From positions 496,001 through 560,000 of the forward strand of contig CAWKAN010000020.1 in NCBI GenBank assembly GCA_963847615.1: a stretch of 64,000 bases of DNA, written 5' to 3'. Below the pieces are notes generated by a model, which saw nothing but the letters and a program-made list of their open reading frames with translations, was not told the DNA's origin and did no database searches. How positions within the stretch are numbered: the stretch's first letter is position 1; the number at the start of each line of letters is the position of its first letter. A program made the translations under genes and the position numbers. Below are positions 51,786 to 60,316 of this stretch, piece after piece. The DNA is from Palsa-883 sp963847615 (GTDB taxonomy: Bacteria > Pseudomonadota > Alphaproteobacteria > Acetobacterales > Acetobacteraceae).

Positions 51786-52139
51786 TGCCCTGAGTCCTCG
51801 CTTCGATCACCAGATCATGCGCTGGGCGCGCCAGCTTGTGAGCCGGCCGATGCTGTACCGCAACTTCTGGCGTTTGACCACGAGAAACACCACAGCCGAA
51901 GGTTCGACTGGCTGGGGCGGCCCGTGGGGGCGGCCCGTGGGGGCGGCGCCGTGAAAGCCGGCGTCCCGCCGCCGTCGCGGGTGTTCCTCGACGGGCTGCT
52001 CGGCATCCCCGCGCAGGCATTCCTCGCCGCGGCACAGGCTGCTCGTGGCCCCCACCGCGATCCGGCAATGGAGCGTCCCGCGCACGCCCACTGGAAACAT
52101 TGCGCACAAGGCGCCACACTCGCGCGCGAGGAAAGCGCT
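51786..52139. other. proA upstream region
   Basis: About 350 bp. It contains a 45-codon plus-strand frame at 51817-51954 (MRWARQLVSRPMLYRNFW...) that looks protein-like but has no ribosome site. GAGGAAAG before ATG 52140 is the proA ribosome site. No clear promoter is seen. Confidence 0.4.
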
Positions 52140-53399
52140 ATGCACATCGCCACCAAACCCACCCGGCATCTCCAGCAGGCCGCCGCCGCCGCCCGTGCCG
52201 CCTCCCACGTGCTGGCCCGCAGCCCGGCCGCGCAGCGCAACACCGCGCTGCATGCCATGGCCGCCGCATTGCGCGCCGCCACGGCGGAGATCCTCGCCGC
52301 CAACGCCGCCGACCTCGCCAGCTTCAGCGGCAGTGCCGCCTTCCGCGACCGCCTGGTGCTGACCGAGGCCCGCGTCGAATCCATGGCCAAAGGCCTCGAC
52401 GACATCGCCGCACTACCCGATCCGCTCGGCCGCGTGCTGGCCGACTGGACCCGGCCGAACGGGTTGCACCTGCAGCGCATCGCCACCCCGATCGGCGTGA
52501 TCGGCATGATCTACGAGAGCCGGCCGAATGTCGGCGCCGACGCTGCCGGCCTCTGCCTGAAATCGGGCAATGCGGTGATCCTGCGCGGCGGCTCGGAAAG
52601 CCAGCACAGCGCCCGCGCCATCAACGCCGCACTGACCGCGGGGCTGCGCGCCGCCGGCCTGCCCGACGCCTGCGTGCAGATCGCCCCCACTACCGACCGC
52701 GCCTATGTCGCCGCCATGCTCGCCGCCGCCGGGCTGCTCGACCTGATCATCCCGCGCGGCGGAAAATCCCTGGTCGAGCGGGTGCAGCGCGAGGCGCGGG
52801 TGCCGGTGCTCGCGCATGCCGAGGGGCTCTGCCACACCTACGTCCACGCCGCCGCCGACCCGGCGATGGCGCGCGCCATCGTCGCCAACGCCAAGATGCG
52901 CCGTCCCGGCGTCTGCGGCGCCACCGAGACAATGCTGATCGACCGCGCGATCGCTCCCGCCCTGCTGCCCGGCATCGTCGCCACGCTACGCGCGCTGGGC
53001 TGCGACTTCCGCGCCGATGCCGCCGCCCGCGCCGTCGTGCCCGACCTGCCGGCGGCGGGGGAAACCGATTTCGACACCGAATGGCTCGACGCCATCCTGT
53101 CGATCGCCGTGGTCGATGGCCCCGACGCCGCGCTGGATCACATCGCGCGCCACGGCAGCGGGCACACCGATGCCATCGTCACCGCGGACCAGGCGGTGGC
53201 CGAGCACTTCCTCGCCGGCCTCGACAGCGCGGTGGGGCTGTGGAACGCCTCCACCCAGTTCTGCGACGGCGGCGAATTCGGCTTCGGCGCCGAGATCGGC
53301 ATCGCCACCGGGCGCATCCACGCCCGCGGCCCGGTCGGGCTGGAGCAGCTCACCACCTACCGCTACGTCATCCGCGGCACCGGCCAGGTGCGTCCCTGA
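52140..53399 (+). CDS. proA: Glutamate-5-semialdehyde dehydrogenase (gamma-glutamyl phosphate reductase)
   Basis: A 419-residue ProA. ATG 52140 with GAGGAAAG upstream starts MHIATKPTRHLQQAAAAARAAS; the open frame before it is unrelated. Motifs are PIGVIGMIYESRPNV, LKSGNAVILRGGSE, DLIIPRGGKSLV, the catalytic Cys in RRPGVCGATETML near residue 260, and STQFCDGGEFGFGAEIGI. It reduces glutamyl-5-phosphate with NADPH. It normally adjoins proB. Directly followed by nadD with an overlapping start. Confidence 0.97.
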   Translation: MHIATKPTRHLQQAAAAARAASHVLARSPAAQRNTALHAMAAALRAATAEILAANAADLASFSGSAAFRDRLVLTEARVESMAKGLDDIAALPDPLGRVLADWTRPNGLHLQRIATPIGVIGMIYESRPNVGADAAGLCLKSGNAVILRGGSESQHSARAINAALTAGLRAAGLPDACVQIAPTTDRAYVAAMLAAAGLLDLIIPRGGKSLVERVQREARVPVLAHAEGLCHTYVHAAADPAMARAIVANAKMRRPGVCGATETMLIDRAIAPALLPGIVATLRALGCDFRADAAARAVVPDLPAAGETDFDTEWLDAILSIAVVDGPDAALDHIARHGSGHTDAIVTADQAVAEHFLAGLDSAVGLWNASTQFCDGGEFGFGAEIGIATGRIHARGPVGLEQLTTYRYVIRGTGQVRP

Positions 53400-54050
53400 A
53401 CCCGACGCTGAGTGGGAACTCGACGCTGGCCGCGGACCCCATCCCGCGCTTTGGCGACCGCCGGCGCAGCCGCGTCGGCCTGCTGGGCGGCTCGTTCAAC
53501 CCGGCGCATGCGGGCCATCGCCATGTCGCCGAGCTGGCGCGCCGGCGCCTCGGGCTCGACCAGGTGTGGCTGCTGGTCTCGCCGGGCAACCCGCTCAAGC
53601 CGGGCCACGGCATGGCGCCGCTTGGCCCAGCGGCTGGCCTCGGCGCGCCGCGTCGCCGACGGGCGGCGCGTGGTGGCGACTGCCATCGAGTCGCAACTCG
53701 GGACGCGGTTTACCATCGACACGCTGCGCCTGCTGCAACGCCAATTCCCGCGAGTCGAGTTCGTCTGGATCGCCGGCGCCGACATCTTCGAGCAGTTGCC
53801 GCGCTGGCGAAACTGGCGGCGGATTGCCCGCTGCGTGCGCTTCGCCATCCTGCCGCGTCCGGGCTACAATCGTCGCGCCCTGGCCGGATGCGCCGCTGCC
53901 GTGCTGCGAGGTGCCCGCTGGCCGGCCCGCGCCGCCACGGTCCTCGTGCGGCGCGCGCCGCCGGCCTGGGTGTTCCTGACGGCGCCGCAGCACGCCGCCT
54001 CCGCCAGTGCGATCCGAGCTACTGCGTCCGCCGCCCTTCGCGTATCCTAG
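53396..54050 (+). pseudogene. nadD: Nicotinate-nucleotide adenylyltransferase, one-base frameshift
   Basis: The first frame has the nucleotidyltransferase signature RVGLLGGSFNPAHAGHRHVAELA and VWLLVSPGNPLKP; the second has LGTRFTIDTLRLLQRQFP, VWIAGADIFEQLPRW, LPRPGYN and the C-terminal SASAIRA. Deleting one T from CCGCTTGG (53621-53623) joins them into a ~217-residue NadD. No ATG is present at the N terminus; CTG 53396 overlapping the proA stop (CTGA) is the likeliest start. NadD is normally essential, so the frameshift is probably a sequence error. Position after proA is the standard order. Confidence 0.88.
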
Positions 54051-54329
54051 CCCGAAGCGCAACGCGCCACGAACCGTCGTGCGCGTCGCGTCGCTGACCT
54101 CCCGCGCACCCCGCGCGACTGAACCCCGCGCACCCCGCGCGACATCACAAGGAGCCGAGCCATAACCCGCCCGCCCAGCCCGCCCACGCGCAAGCGTGCC
54201 GCGCCACGCAAGCCGGCCAAGCCGAAGCTGCCGGCCGCCCAGCAGACCCAAGGCACCCCGCGCAAGAAGGCCGCCGTCGCCGGGCCGCGCGCCGGCGCCC
54301 GCCGCCGGCCGCATGCCGAGCCCTCGGCG

Positions 54330-54671
54330 TTGGATCAGCTGCAAAGCGTGATCGTCGCCAGCCTGGAGGACGACAAGGCCGAGGCGATCGTCGCGCTGGA
54401 CCTGGCCGGCAAGGCCAGCTTCTGCGACCGGATGGTCATCGCCACCGGCCTGGTGGACCGCCAGATCGCCGCCATGGCGCAGCATCTGTCCGAGAAACTG
54501 GCCAAGGCCGGCGTGAAGCGCGTGCAGATCGAGGGCGCGTCCGGCTCCGACTGGGTGCTGATCGATGTCGGCGACATCATCGTGCACCTGTTCAAGCCGG
54601 AGGCGCGGGCGATGTATGCGCTGGAGAAGATGTGGGGCGCCGATCTCGACGAGGTGCCGGCGTCGGCGTGA
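54330..54671 (+). CDS. rsfS: Ribosome silencing factor RsfS
   Basis: A 113-residue RsfS/Iojap domain: VIVASLEDDKAEAIVALDLAGKASFCDRMVIATG, the C-terminal GSDWVLIDVGDIIVHLFKPEARAMYALEKMW. It binds L14 and blocks subunit joining in starvation. The start used is TTG 54330. The same frame is open upstream through a Lys/Arg/Pro-rich stretch back to ATA at 54162, which has GGAG well placed before it. Related proteins often carry such a basic extension, so an ATG mutated or misread as ATA is possible. Confidence 0.92.
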   Translation: MDQLQSVIVASLEDDKAEAIVALDLAGKASFCDRMVIATGLVDRQIAAMAQHLSEKLAKAGVKRVQIEGASGSDWVLIDVGDIIVHLFKPEARAMYALEKMWGADLDEVPASA

Positions 54672-55669
54672 GAGCCGGCGGTCCGCGGCGCGTCGGCCCC
54701 AACCCCGGCGGCCCCAACCCCGGCGGCCCCAACCCCAGCGGCGTTGGCCCTACCGCCGTCGGTCCCATCGTCGTCACGCGCGCGATCAGCCGCTCGGCGG
54801 TGGCGAAGGCGCGCTCCACCGGCAGGTCGGTCATCGCCTGGCCCATCGCGATCACCACGGCGCTGTGCCGGCCGGCAGGAGCGTATTCGTCCGCCGGCGT
54901 TGGGCCGAACAGCCCCAGGGTCGGCGCCCCGGCTGCCGCGGCCAGGTGCATCAGGCCGGAATCATTGCCGACGAACAGCGAGGCGCGCGCCAGGCAGGCG
55001 GCGACCTCGGGCAGCGACAACCGCCCGACCAGGTCGATCGCCTCGGGCAGCGCGGCCAGCACCGGGGCGGCCATGGCGCGCTCCGCCGCGCCCGGCCCGG
55101 CGATCACCACGGGCACCGCGCCCGGCAGCGGCCCGGCCGCCAGGGCGCGGAACAGCGCGGCGAACCGCTCCGCCGGCCAGACTTTCGGCGCCCAGTTGGC
55201 GGTCGGGCCGAGCGCCACCAGCTGCGGTCCGCCCGGCGACGCAGGCGGCAACAGCGCGGCGACGCTTGCCGCGTCCTCGGGCGCGAACCAGGCCACCGGC
55301 AGCGGCGGCGGGTCCAGGCCGAGCACCGCGGCGAGCTGGGTGAGCTTGTGGCCGGGGCGCGGGCGCATGACCGCACGCCGGCTGGCGCGCACCATCCAGG
55401 CCAGGCCCGAGCCGCGGATATCCACCACCTTGTCCCACCGCCGCCGCGCCGCGATCGCCCAGAGTTGCGGCCAGTGCAGCGACCAGGGGCGCTTGTCGAG
55501 CACGATCACGCGCGCGCAGTTCGGCATGCGCGCGAACAGCCCCGCCGCCACCGGGCCGCAGACCACGGTGATGCGGCAGTCAGGATAGCTGCCGATCAAA
55601 TGGTCGAGCAGCCCGGTCGAACAGGATGGCGTCGCCAAGCCGGTTGGAGGTCACGAACAGGATGCGCAT
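54592..55669 (-). pseudogene. Glycosyltransferase family 9 (heptosyltransferase-like), one-base frameshift
   Basis: ATG 55669 opens MRILFVTSNRLGDAIL and the frame then breaks at CTGTTCGACC (about 55620 on the plus strand). Deleting one T gives STGLLDHLIGSYPDCRITVV and continues through LGPTANWAPKVWPAERFAAL, VVIAGPGA and the donor-site VGNDSGLMHLAAAAGAPTLGLFGPT. The fold is GT9, the ADP-heptose LPS transferase family. Its C-terminal tail reads GLGPPGLGPPGLGP from a 15-bp tandem repeat and runs 80 bp into the opposite strand of rsfS, so the natural stop may have been lost. Confidence 0.85.
54695..54739 (+). repeat. 15-bp tandem repeat (three units)
   Basis: GGCCCCAACCCCGGC at 54695, 54710 and 54725 (last unit with A for G). 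Lies just after rsfS and encodes the Gly-Pro-Leu tail of the opposing glycosyltransferase. Confidence 0.9.
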
Positions 55670-56166
55670 CGCGCACGGCCTTACCACTCCCGCTCCGCTT
55701 GTGGGAGGGGGCGGGCCAGGATGGCGCGGAACCGCCGCTTCGGAGCACCAGCCAAAGCCGCCGATCGGACGGCCTTGGCGCCGAAGCTGGCGGAATCCGC
55801 CCCGCAGCCACCCGCACCGGCCGTCGTGGGTTGTCCCGCCGTTGCACGCATTGAATTTCTGTTGAACGCATCGATCGGGGGTTGGCCGCCGCCGAAACCC
55901 GGGCTAGTTTTTTTGCCTCCGCGATCCGCTGCCGCTGGCAACGAACGCGGGGGTCAAGCCGGAAGCTGGTATCGCGCGCCGGGGGGATGGCGGCGCGCCA
56001 AAGCAGGACTGCCTACCAGCGGCCCGGCAAACGCCGATGGGTCAAGGCTTGGCGGCGCTGGTGTGCCAAGCGCCAGTCGCCCGGACCTACCGCCTGATGG
56101 TGGCACCGCGTCGCGGCGTGGGGCGGCTCGGGCGCAATCGTTGGGCCGTGATGCAGGGAGGGAAAA
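55670..56166. other. Intergenic region carrying repeat copy B
   Basis: About 500 bp upstream of two divergent genes. The main content is the repeat at 55965-56065. AGGGAGGG at 56155-56162 is the ribosome site of the DUF1326 gene. Otherwise nothing is recognised. Confidence 0.5.
55965..56065. repeat. Extragenic palindromic repeat, copy B
   Basis: Matches 4036-4140 along its length: GCTGGTATCGCGCGC at the start, GCGCGCCAAA in the middle, CCAGCGGCCC and GCCGATGGGTCAAG later, and GGCGCTGGT at the end. The first hairpin of copy A has no counterpart here. Confidence 0.8.
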
Positions 56167-56793
56167 ATGGCAGCACAAACCAAATGGCATTTGTCCGGCG
56201 ACTATTTCGAGAATTGCAACTGCGAGGTGGTGTGCCCGTGCCTGTTCGCGGCTGGCGCGCCGCTGACGGCACGGCCAAGCCAGGGCGCCTGCGATGTCGT
56301 CCTGGCGTTCCACATCGACCGGGGCAGCTACGGCCAGGTGGCGCTCGACGGGCTCAACGTTGCCTTGATCGCGCACACGCCGGGGGTGATGGCCGAGGGC
56401 AACTGGACGGCGGCCCCCTATCTCGACGAACGCGCCGACGAGCAGCAGACCGCCGCGCTCGCCGCCATCTTCGGCGGTGCCGAGGGCGGGCCAATGGCGG
56501 CGTTCGCCCCGCTCATCGCCACGCACCTGGCCGGCAAAAGGCTGCCGATCACCTACGCCGTCAGCGGCCACGTCCGCTCGGTGGAAATTCCGGGAATCAT
56601 GCACATGGCGGTGGAACCGTTGGGAAGCATGCACCCCAGCGGCGAGATCTGGGCTGCCACCGGCCATCCGGCCGCACCGGACCGGCTCGCCTTCGCGGTG
56701 GGCGCCAAGGGCAGCACCTTCGCCGACCACGGCATGCGGTGGGACAATTCCGGCAAGAACGGGCATTACGCGCCGATCAACTGGTCGAACTAG
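56167..56793 (+). CDS. DUF1326 domain-containing protein
   Basis: A 208-residue protein of the DUF1326 family. It starts WHLSGDYFENCNCEVVCPCLF, whose CNCxxxCPC cluster is typical and suggests metal binding; VLAFHIDRGSYG, LDGLNVAL and MRWDNSGKNGHYAPINWSN at the end are also conserved. ATG 56167 has GGAGGG upstream. Function is unknown. The next gene encodes a DUF2182 membrane protein, with which DUF1326 proteins are usually paired. Confidence 0.9.
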   Translation: MAAQTKWHLSGDYFENCNCEVVCPCLFAAGAPLTARPSQGACDVVLAFHIDRGSYGQVALDGLNVALIAHTPGVMAEGNWTAAPYLDERADEQQTAALAAIFGGAEGGPMAAFAPLIATHLAGKRLPITYAVSGHVRSVEIPGIMHMAVEPLGSMHPSGEIWAATGHPAAPDRLAFAVGAKGSTFADHGMRWDNSGKNGHYAPINWSN

Positions 56794-56866
56794 CCACGCC
56801 CGGCCTCGGCCGGGCGTGGCTTCGACCCTTGCCGCGACGCCAACCGGCCGCCGTGGGGAGATGCTG

Positions 56867-57748
56867 ATGCAACGCGCCCAGACCGACCGGCTCCTGGTGC
56901 AACGCTACGTCATCCTGGGCCTGCTGCTGGCGGTCGCCGCCGCCGCCTGGGGATTGCTGATCTGGCAGGGCGCCGGCGCGGCGATGGACATGGCGAGGGG
57001 CATGGCGATGGCCTCGCCGACCATGGGCATGCGCGCCCCGCTGTTCCTGGCGGTCTGGGTGGTCATGATGGTGGCCATGATGTTTCCCACCGCCGCGCCG
57101 ATGATCCTCACCTTCCACACGGTGCAGACGCGCAAGCGCCGGCGCGGCGAGGCCTTCGTGGCAACCTGGGTGTTCGTCGCCGCCTATATGCTGGTGTGGA
57201 CGCTGTCCGGCGTCGCGGCCTATGCGGGCGCGCTCGCCGCCGAGGCGGTTGCCGCGCGCCTCGCGGTGTCGCCGGCCACCGCGGCGCGGATCGGCGGGGC
57301 GATCCTTGTTGCGGCGGGCGTGTATCAACTGACGCCGTTGAAGGATATGTGCCTGGCGAAGTGCCGCACGCCGATCGGCTTCATCATGACCTCGTGGCGC
57401 GACGGGGTGGGCGGCGCGCTGCGCATGGGATTGCTGCATGGCACCTATTGCCTGGGCTGCTGCTGGCTGCTGTTCGTGATCCTGTTCCCGCTCGGCCTCA
57501 TGAACATCGCCGCCATGGCGGTGATCACGGCGGTGGTGTTTGCCGAGAAGGCGCTGCCCTGGGGCCGTCCGGTGGCGCGTGCCACCGCCGCCGCGCTGGT
57601 GGCCTACGGCGCGGTGGTGCTGGTCGTGCCGCGCGTCCTGCCCACCTTTGTGGCGGCCGGCGGCATGGTCATGACCGCCCCGGCGGCGCCGATGGGCGCG
57701 GCGAAGATGCCGATGGGCGGCGGCGTCAGCGTGCCGGCCAGGCAGTGA
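56867..57748 (+). CDS. DUF2182 membrane protein
   Basis: A 293-residue integral membrane protein with about six hydrophobic segments (YVILGLLLAVAAAAWGLLIW; FLAVWVVMMVAMMFPTAAPM; FVAAYMLVWTLSGVAAYAGA; IGGAILVAAGVYQLTPLKDMCLAKC; YCLGCCWLLFVILFPLGLMN; the last near 245-265). The MMFPTAAPM, LTPLKxxCLxxC and GxYCxGCCW motifs are the family's putative metal-binding signature. ATG 56867 is 6 bp after GGGGAG, which fits better than ATG 56861. It is 73 bp after the DUF1326 gene, presumably one operon. A Met-rich C-terminal tail may bind copper. Confidence 0.9.
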   Translation: MQRAQTDRLLVQRYVILGLLLAVAAAAWGLLIWQGAGAAMDMARGMAMASPTMGMRAPLFLAVWVVMMVAMMFPTAAPMILTFHTVQTRKRRRGEAFVATWVFVAAYMLVWTLSGVAAYAGALAAEAVAARLAVSPATAARIGGAILVAAGVYQLTPLKDMCLAKCRTPIGFIMTSWRDGVGGALRMGLLHGTYCLGCCWLLFVILFPLGLMNIAAMAVITAVVFAEKALPWGRPVARATAAALVAYGAVVLVVPRVLPTFVAAGGMVMTAPAAPMGAAKMPMGGGVSVPARQ

Positions 57749-58110
57749 ACGGGCGCGCGCCGGGCCATGTGCGCGGATCACGGCTACGGAATGAGATGGT
57801 CGCGAATTATTGTCGAATCTGTAATTAACAGGTACTTGCACCTCAAGCGCGATACCAGGCGTTGAAAGCCCCGGCTCTTGCAACCGTAGGCACCGTGCGA
57901 AATGACGCAGCTTCCCGGCGGGGAAGATGTCAACACTTTGGATACCTGGCCTACGTCGCGTCACCGACCGAGCAAACCGCCGTCGCGACGCGCGAGGTCA
58001 GGGCGGTCAACGCACTGGACAAGTCAACGGGGATTGCTGAAGCGGACTCCCTGACATCGGCGCAACCATTCGGCCATCAAAATCCCCGGAGCGACGGTCG
58101 CCCGTCGGGC
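57749..58110. other. Intergenic stretch, convergent genes
   Basis: About 360 bp with a locally AT-rich patch at 57795-57840. A CTTCCCGGCGGGGAAG dyad at about 57912-57927 might terminate transcription. No gene is supported. Confidence 0.4.
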
Positions 58111-58413
58111 TCAGCTCCAGTGCCCTGGCACCCAGTACGGGCCGCGGGAGTGGCCGGGAATCCAGGCGCGGCGGGGCGGGGCATAATACCCGGGCGGTGC
58201 GGCGTAATAGACCGGCGGCGGGGCGTAGTCCACCGGCGGCGGTGGATAGTACACCGGCGGCGCGACCACGATCGGCGGCAGCCAGATCCCGACGCCAACC
58301 CCACAACACCCGCCGCGCCACCACGCCTCGGCCTGGCCGGGCAGCGCGGCGACGCCGAACGCCACCAGACCAAGCAAGGCCGCCAGGGCGCCAAACCGCT
58401 TGATTGCGAACAT
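58111..58413 (-). CDS. Secreted Pro/Tyr-rich small protein
   Basis: A 100-residue precursor from ATG 58413. The signal peptide (ALAALLGLVAFGVAALPGQAEA) precedes WWRGGCCGVGVGIWLPP and a Pro/Tyr/Val-rich run (VYYPPPPVDYAPPPVYYAAPPGYY), ending RGPYWVPGHWS. The last motif matches the YxWxPGHW/WxxGxW repeats seen in small alphaproteobacterial envelope proteins. It is likely periplasmic or outer-membrane associated; function is unknown. Confidence 0.75.
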   Translation of the reverse strand: MFAIKRFGALAALLGLVAFGVAALPGQAEAWWRGGCCGVGVGIWLPPIVVAPPVYYPPPPVDYAPPPVYYAAPPGYYAPPRRAWIPGHSRGPYWVPGHWS

Positions 58414-59031
58414 CGGATAACCTCCGCACGTGCCGATAATCGAAATAGGTAGCTGAGCACCTGGTTCAAAATTGTGGCGAAATCGCCGGCCGTCGTCGAG
58501 CATTAAAGCAAACAGGGGGTGCCCCCGGCCCACGGCCAGGATGCCAGGCGGCCCCGGTGCGATCGGCCGAGCCACTGGAAGGCCAGGGGCTCCGCCCCTG
58601 GACCCCGCCAAGGGCGAGCCCTTGGAACCCTTTACCGGGAGTGGGGGAGGGGGCTTGCTCCGCCGCCAACCGCGGCGGCTCCACCAGCCCCGCCGCCACC
58701 TGCAAGTCCATCGACAGCCGCCGCGACACCCCCCCGCTCCTGCATCGTCACGCCATACAGCCGGTCCGTCCACGCCATGGTCAGCGGATGCCGTGTCACA
58801 CCGGCCATCCGAATGATCGACCCTGCGGCGCCGCCCGCCCCGTCATGCCGGCGCATGCCGGCATCAGGCGCGGCGGCGCGGCGCCGATGGGTCAGTCCTC
58901 CCGTCGGCCGGGATCGCCACCAGGAACCGCGCGCCGGTTTCCAGCACCATCTCGTCCACCAGGTTGCGGCACCGCACACAGTGCCATGGATCGACCGTCC
59001 CATCACCTTGTTCTGGCTTCCTCGCGAACGA
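58414..59031. other. Gap with repeat copy and possible gene debris
   Basis: About 620 bp. It contains the repeat at 58574-58650. On the minus strand 58864-59030 a frame without a clear start reads DPWHCVRCRNLVDEMVLETGARFLVAIPADG, with a CxxC pair, protein-like but truncated. Nothing else is recognised. Confidence 0.45.
58574..58650. repeat. Third copy of the CTCCGCCC repeat
   Basis: GGAAGGCCAGGGGCTCCGCC, CCTGGACCCCGCCAAGGG and GAGCCCTTGGAACCCTTTAC match the right arm of the inverted pair at 33.3-33.4 kb, then GGGAGTG continues before similarity ends. Confidence 0.85.
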
Positions 59032-59352
59032 TCATTGTCGTGCGGGCGGCCTGCCGCGGCCGCTTGCGGGCGGGTTCGGCGCACCGCGCAGCAGGGTGTC
59101 GATGGCGGCGGCGAAGGCACGGGCCTCGGCGCCGTAATGCCCGTGCGTCGTGCGCGCGGCGGCCACGGCGGCATGGCCGGCACAGGTGCGCGGGCCGGTG
59201 CTGCGACCGCCGTGCAAGCGGCACCGCCCGTTCGGCATGGCCGGCTGACGGCAGGCGCCGCCGGCCCGGGTGTGCGCGCCGCACCGCGCGGAGGCATGCG
59301 GATCGCCGCGCGGATTGCCGTTGCGCAGCGGGCCGGTGGTCTCACTGGACAT
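59032..59352 (-). CDS. HGGxSTG domain-containing small protein
   Basis: A 106-residue protein from ATG 59352. The core ARCGAHTRAGGACRQPAMPNGRCRLHGGRSTGPRT is the HGGxSTG signature, with three Cys and a His that could coordinate zinc. A helical AHGHYGAEARAFAAAIDTLLR-type tail follows. Function is unknown; members are widespread in alphaproteobacteria and some phages. The Ala/Pro-rich gene at 59392 precedes it by 39 bp on the same strand. Confidence 0.8.
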   Translation of the reverse strand: MSSETTGPLRNGNPRGDPHASARCGAHTRAGGACRQPAMPNGRCRLHGGRSTGPRTCAGHAAVAAARTTHGHYGAEARAFAAAIDTLLRGAPNPPASGRGRPPARQ

Positions 59353-59391
59353 GGGGTCCTTCCGATCAAATGCCCGAGGGCCCGCCACCGG

Positions 59392-60207
59392 CTACAACCC
59401 GGCCGGCTTGCTTGGCTGCACCGGTGGCGTGGGGACGACGCCGCTGGCCAGGCTGGTGGACCCGAGCAGGCCGGCCCGCAGGCCCGGGCGGGGCGGCGGC
59501 GCGGCCAGCAAGGGCGGGGCAGCAGCCGGCCCGGCCGTGAAGGGGAAAGCGACCGGCGCGGGCGCCCGGCGCTCACTGGGCATGGGGTCTTGCCTGCCAA
59601 CGGCGATGGGGGCCTGCGCCGCGGCCGGCTTTGCCGCCATGGCAACCGCGGGGCGGGCCGCCGCGGCCGGTGTCGGCATGGGGGGCACGGCCGGCCGGGC
59701 CGTGAAGGGGAAAGCGGGCGGTGCGGGCGACCGGCGCTCACTGGGCATGGGGTCTTGCCTGCCAACGGCGATGGTGGCCTGCGCCGCGGCCGGTGTCGGG
59801 ATGGGGGGCATAGCCGGCCGGGCCGCCGGCTGCGGCTGCGCGCCCGGGGTCGCCGCCTGGCATTCCCTCAGCGCGCGGGTCATCTCCGTCGCCATGCGCG
59901 ACAGCGCCACCGCCTTGCCGGACCAGCGCAGGCCCACGCTGTCCGGCGTGTCGGGGTGCATGGTGCGGCGGAAGCACTCCATGCTGCCATAGTGCGCGGC
60001 GGCGGCGCGGGCGGCATACGCCGCCTCGACCGGGTTGCGCGGCCGGAGGGCGGCGATCAGCGCGGCGCCGGCGTCGCGCTGGGTCTGCAGCTGCGCCGGG
60101 GTGCGCGCGGGGTCGAGCCGCAGGGCGCCGAAAATGGTGGCGAGCGTCGCGTCGGTGGTGGCCGGATCGAGCGTGAGGTGCGTCGCGGTGGAGGTCTGGG
60201 GGGTCAT
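59392..60207 (-). CDS. Conserved hypothetical protein with internally repeated Ala/Pro-rich tail
   Basis: A 271-residue protein from ATG 60207. Residues 1-110 are globular-looking and conserved in type: FGALRLDPARTPAQLQTQRDAG, LRPRNPVEAAYAARAAAAHYGSMECFRRTMHPDTPD, LRWSGKAVALSRMATEM. Residues 125-271 are low complexity and include two ~55-residue copies of AAAQ(A)TIAVGRQDPMPSERR...AFPFTA. I recall similar proteins as Acetobacteraceae-type hypotheticals, without known function. Transcribed with the HGGxSTG gene. Confidence 0.65.
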   Translation of the reverse strand: MTPQTSTATHLTLDPATTDATLATIFGALRLDPARTPAQLQTQRDAGAALIAALRPRNPVEAAYAARAAAAHYGSMECFRRTMHPDTPDSVGLRWSGKAVALSRMATEMTRALRECQAATPGAQPQPAARPAMPPIPTPAAAQATIAVGRQDPMPSERRSPAPPAFPFTARPAVPPMPTPAAAARPAVAMAAKPAAAQAPIAVGRQDPMPSERRAPAPVAFPFTAGPAAAPPLLAAPPPRPGLRAGLLGSTSLASGVVPTPPVQPSKPAGL

Positions 60208-60316
60208 GGCCTGTGTTCCATCCTGGTTGCAGGGACCGTGCCGCATTATACCCAGGGTTGAGGAATATTGTCAAAGGTTCTAGGACTACGGACCCAATTA
60301 TATACTTGACACCACA

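Noticed and set aside
51815..52507. Minus-strand frame upstream of and within proA
   Set aside because: Antisense to proA with Ala/Arg/Ser composition; not a gene.
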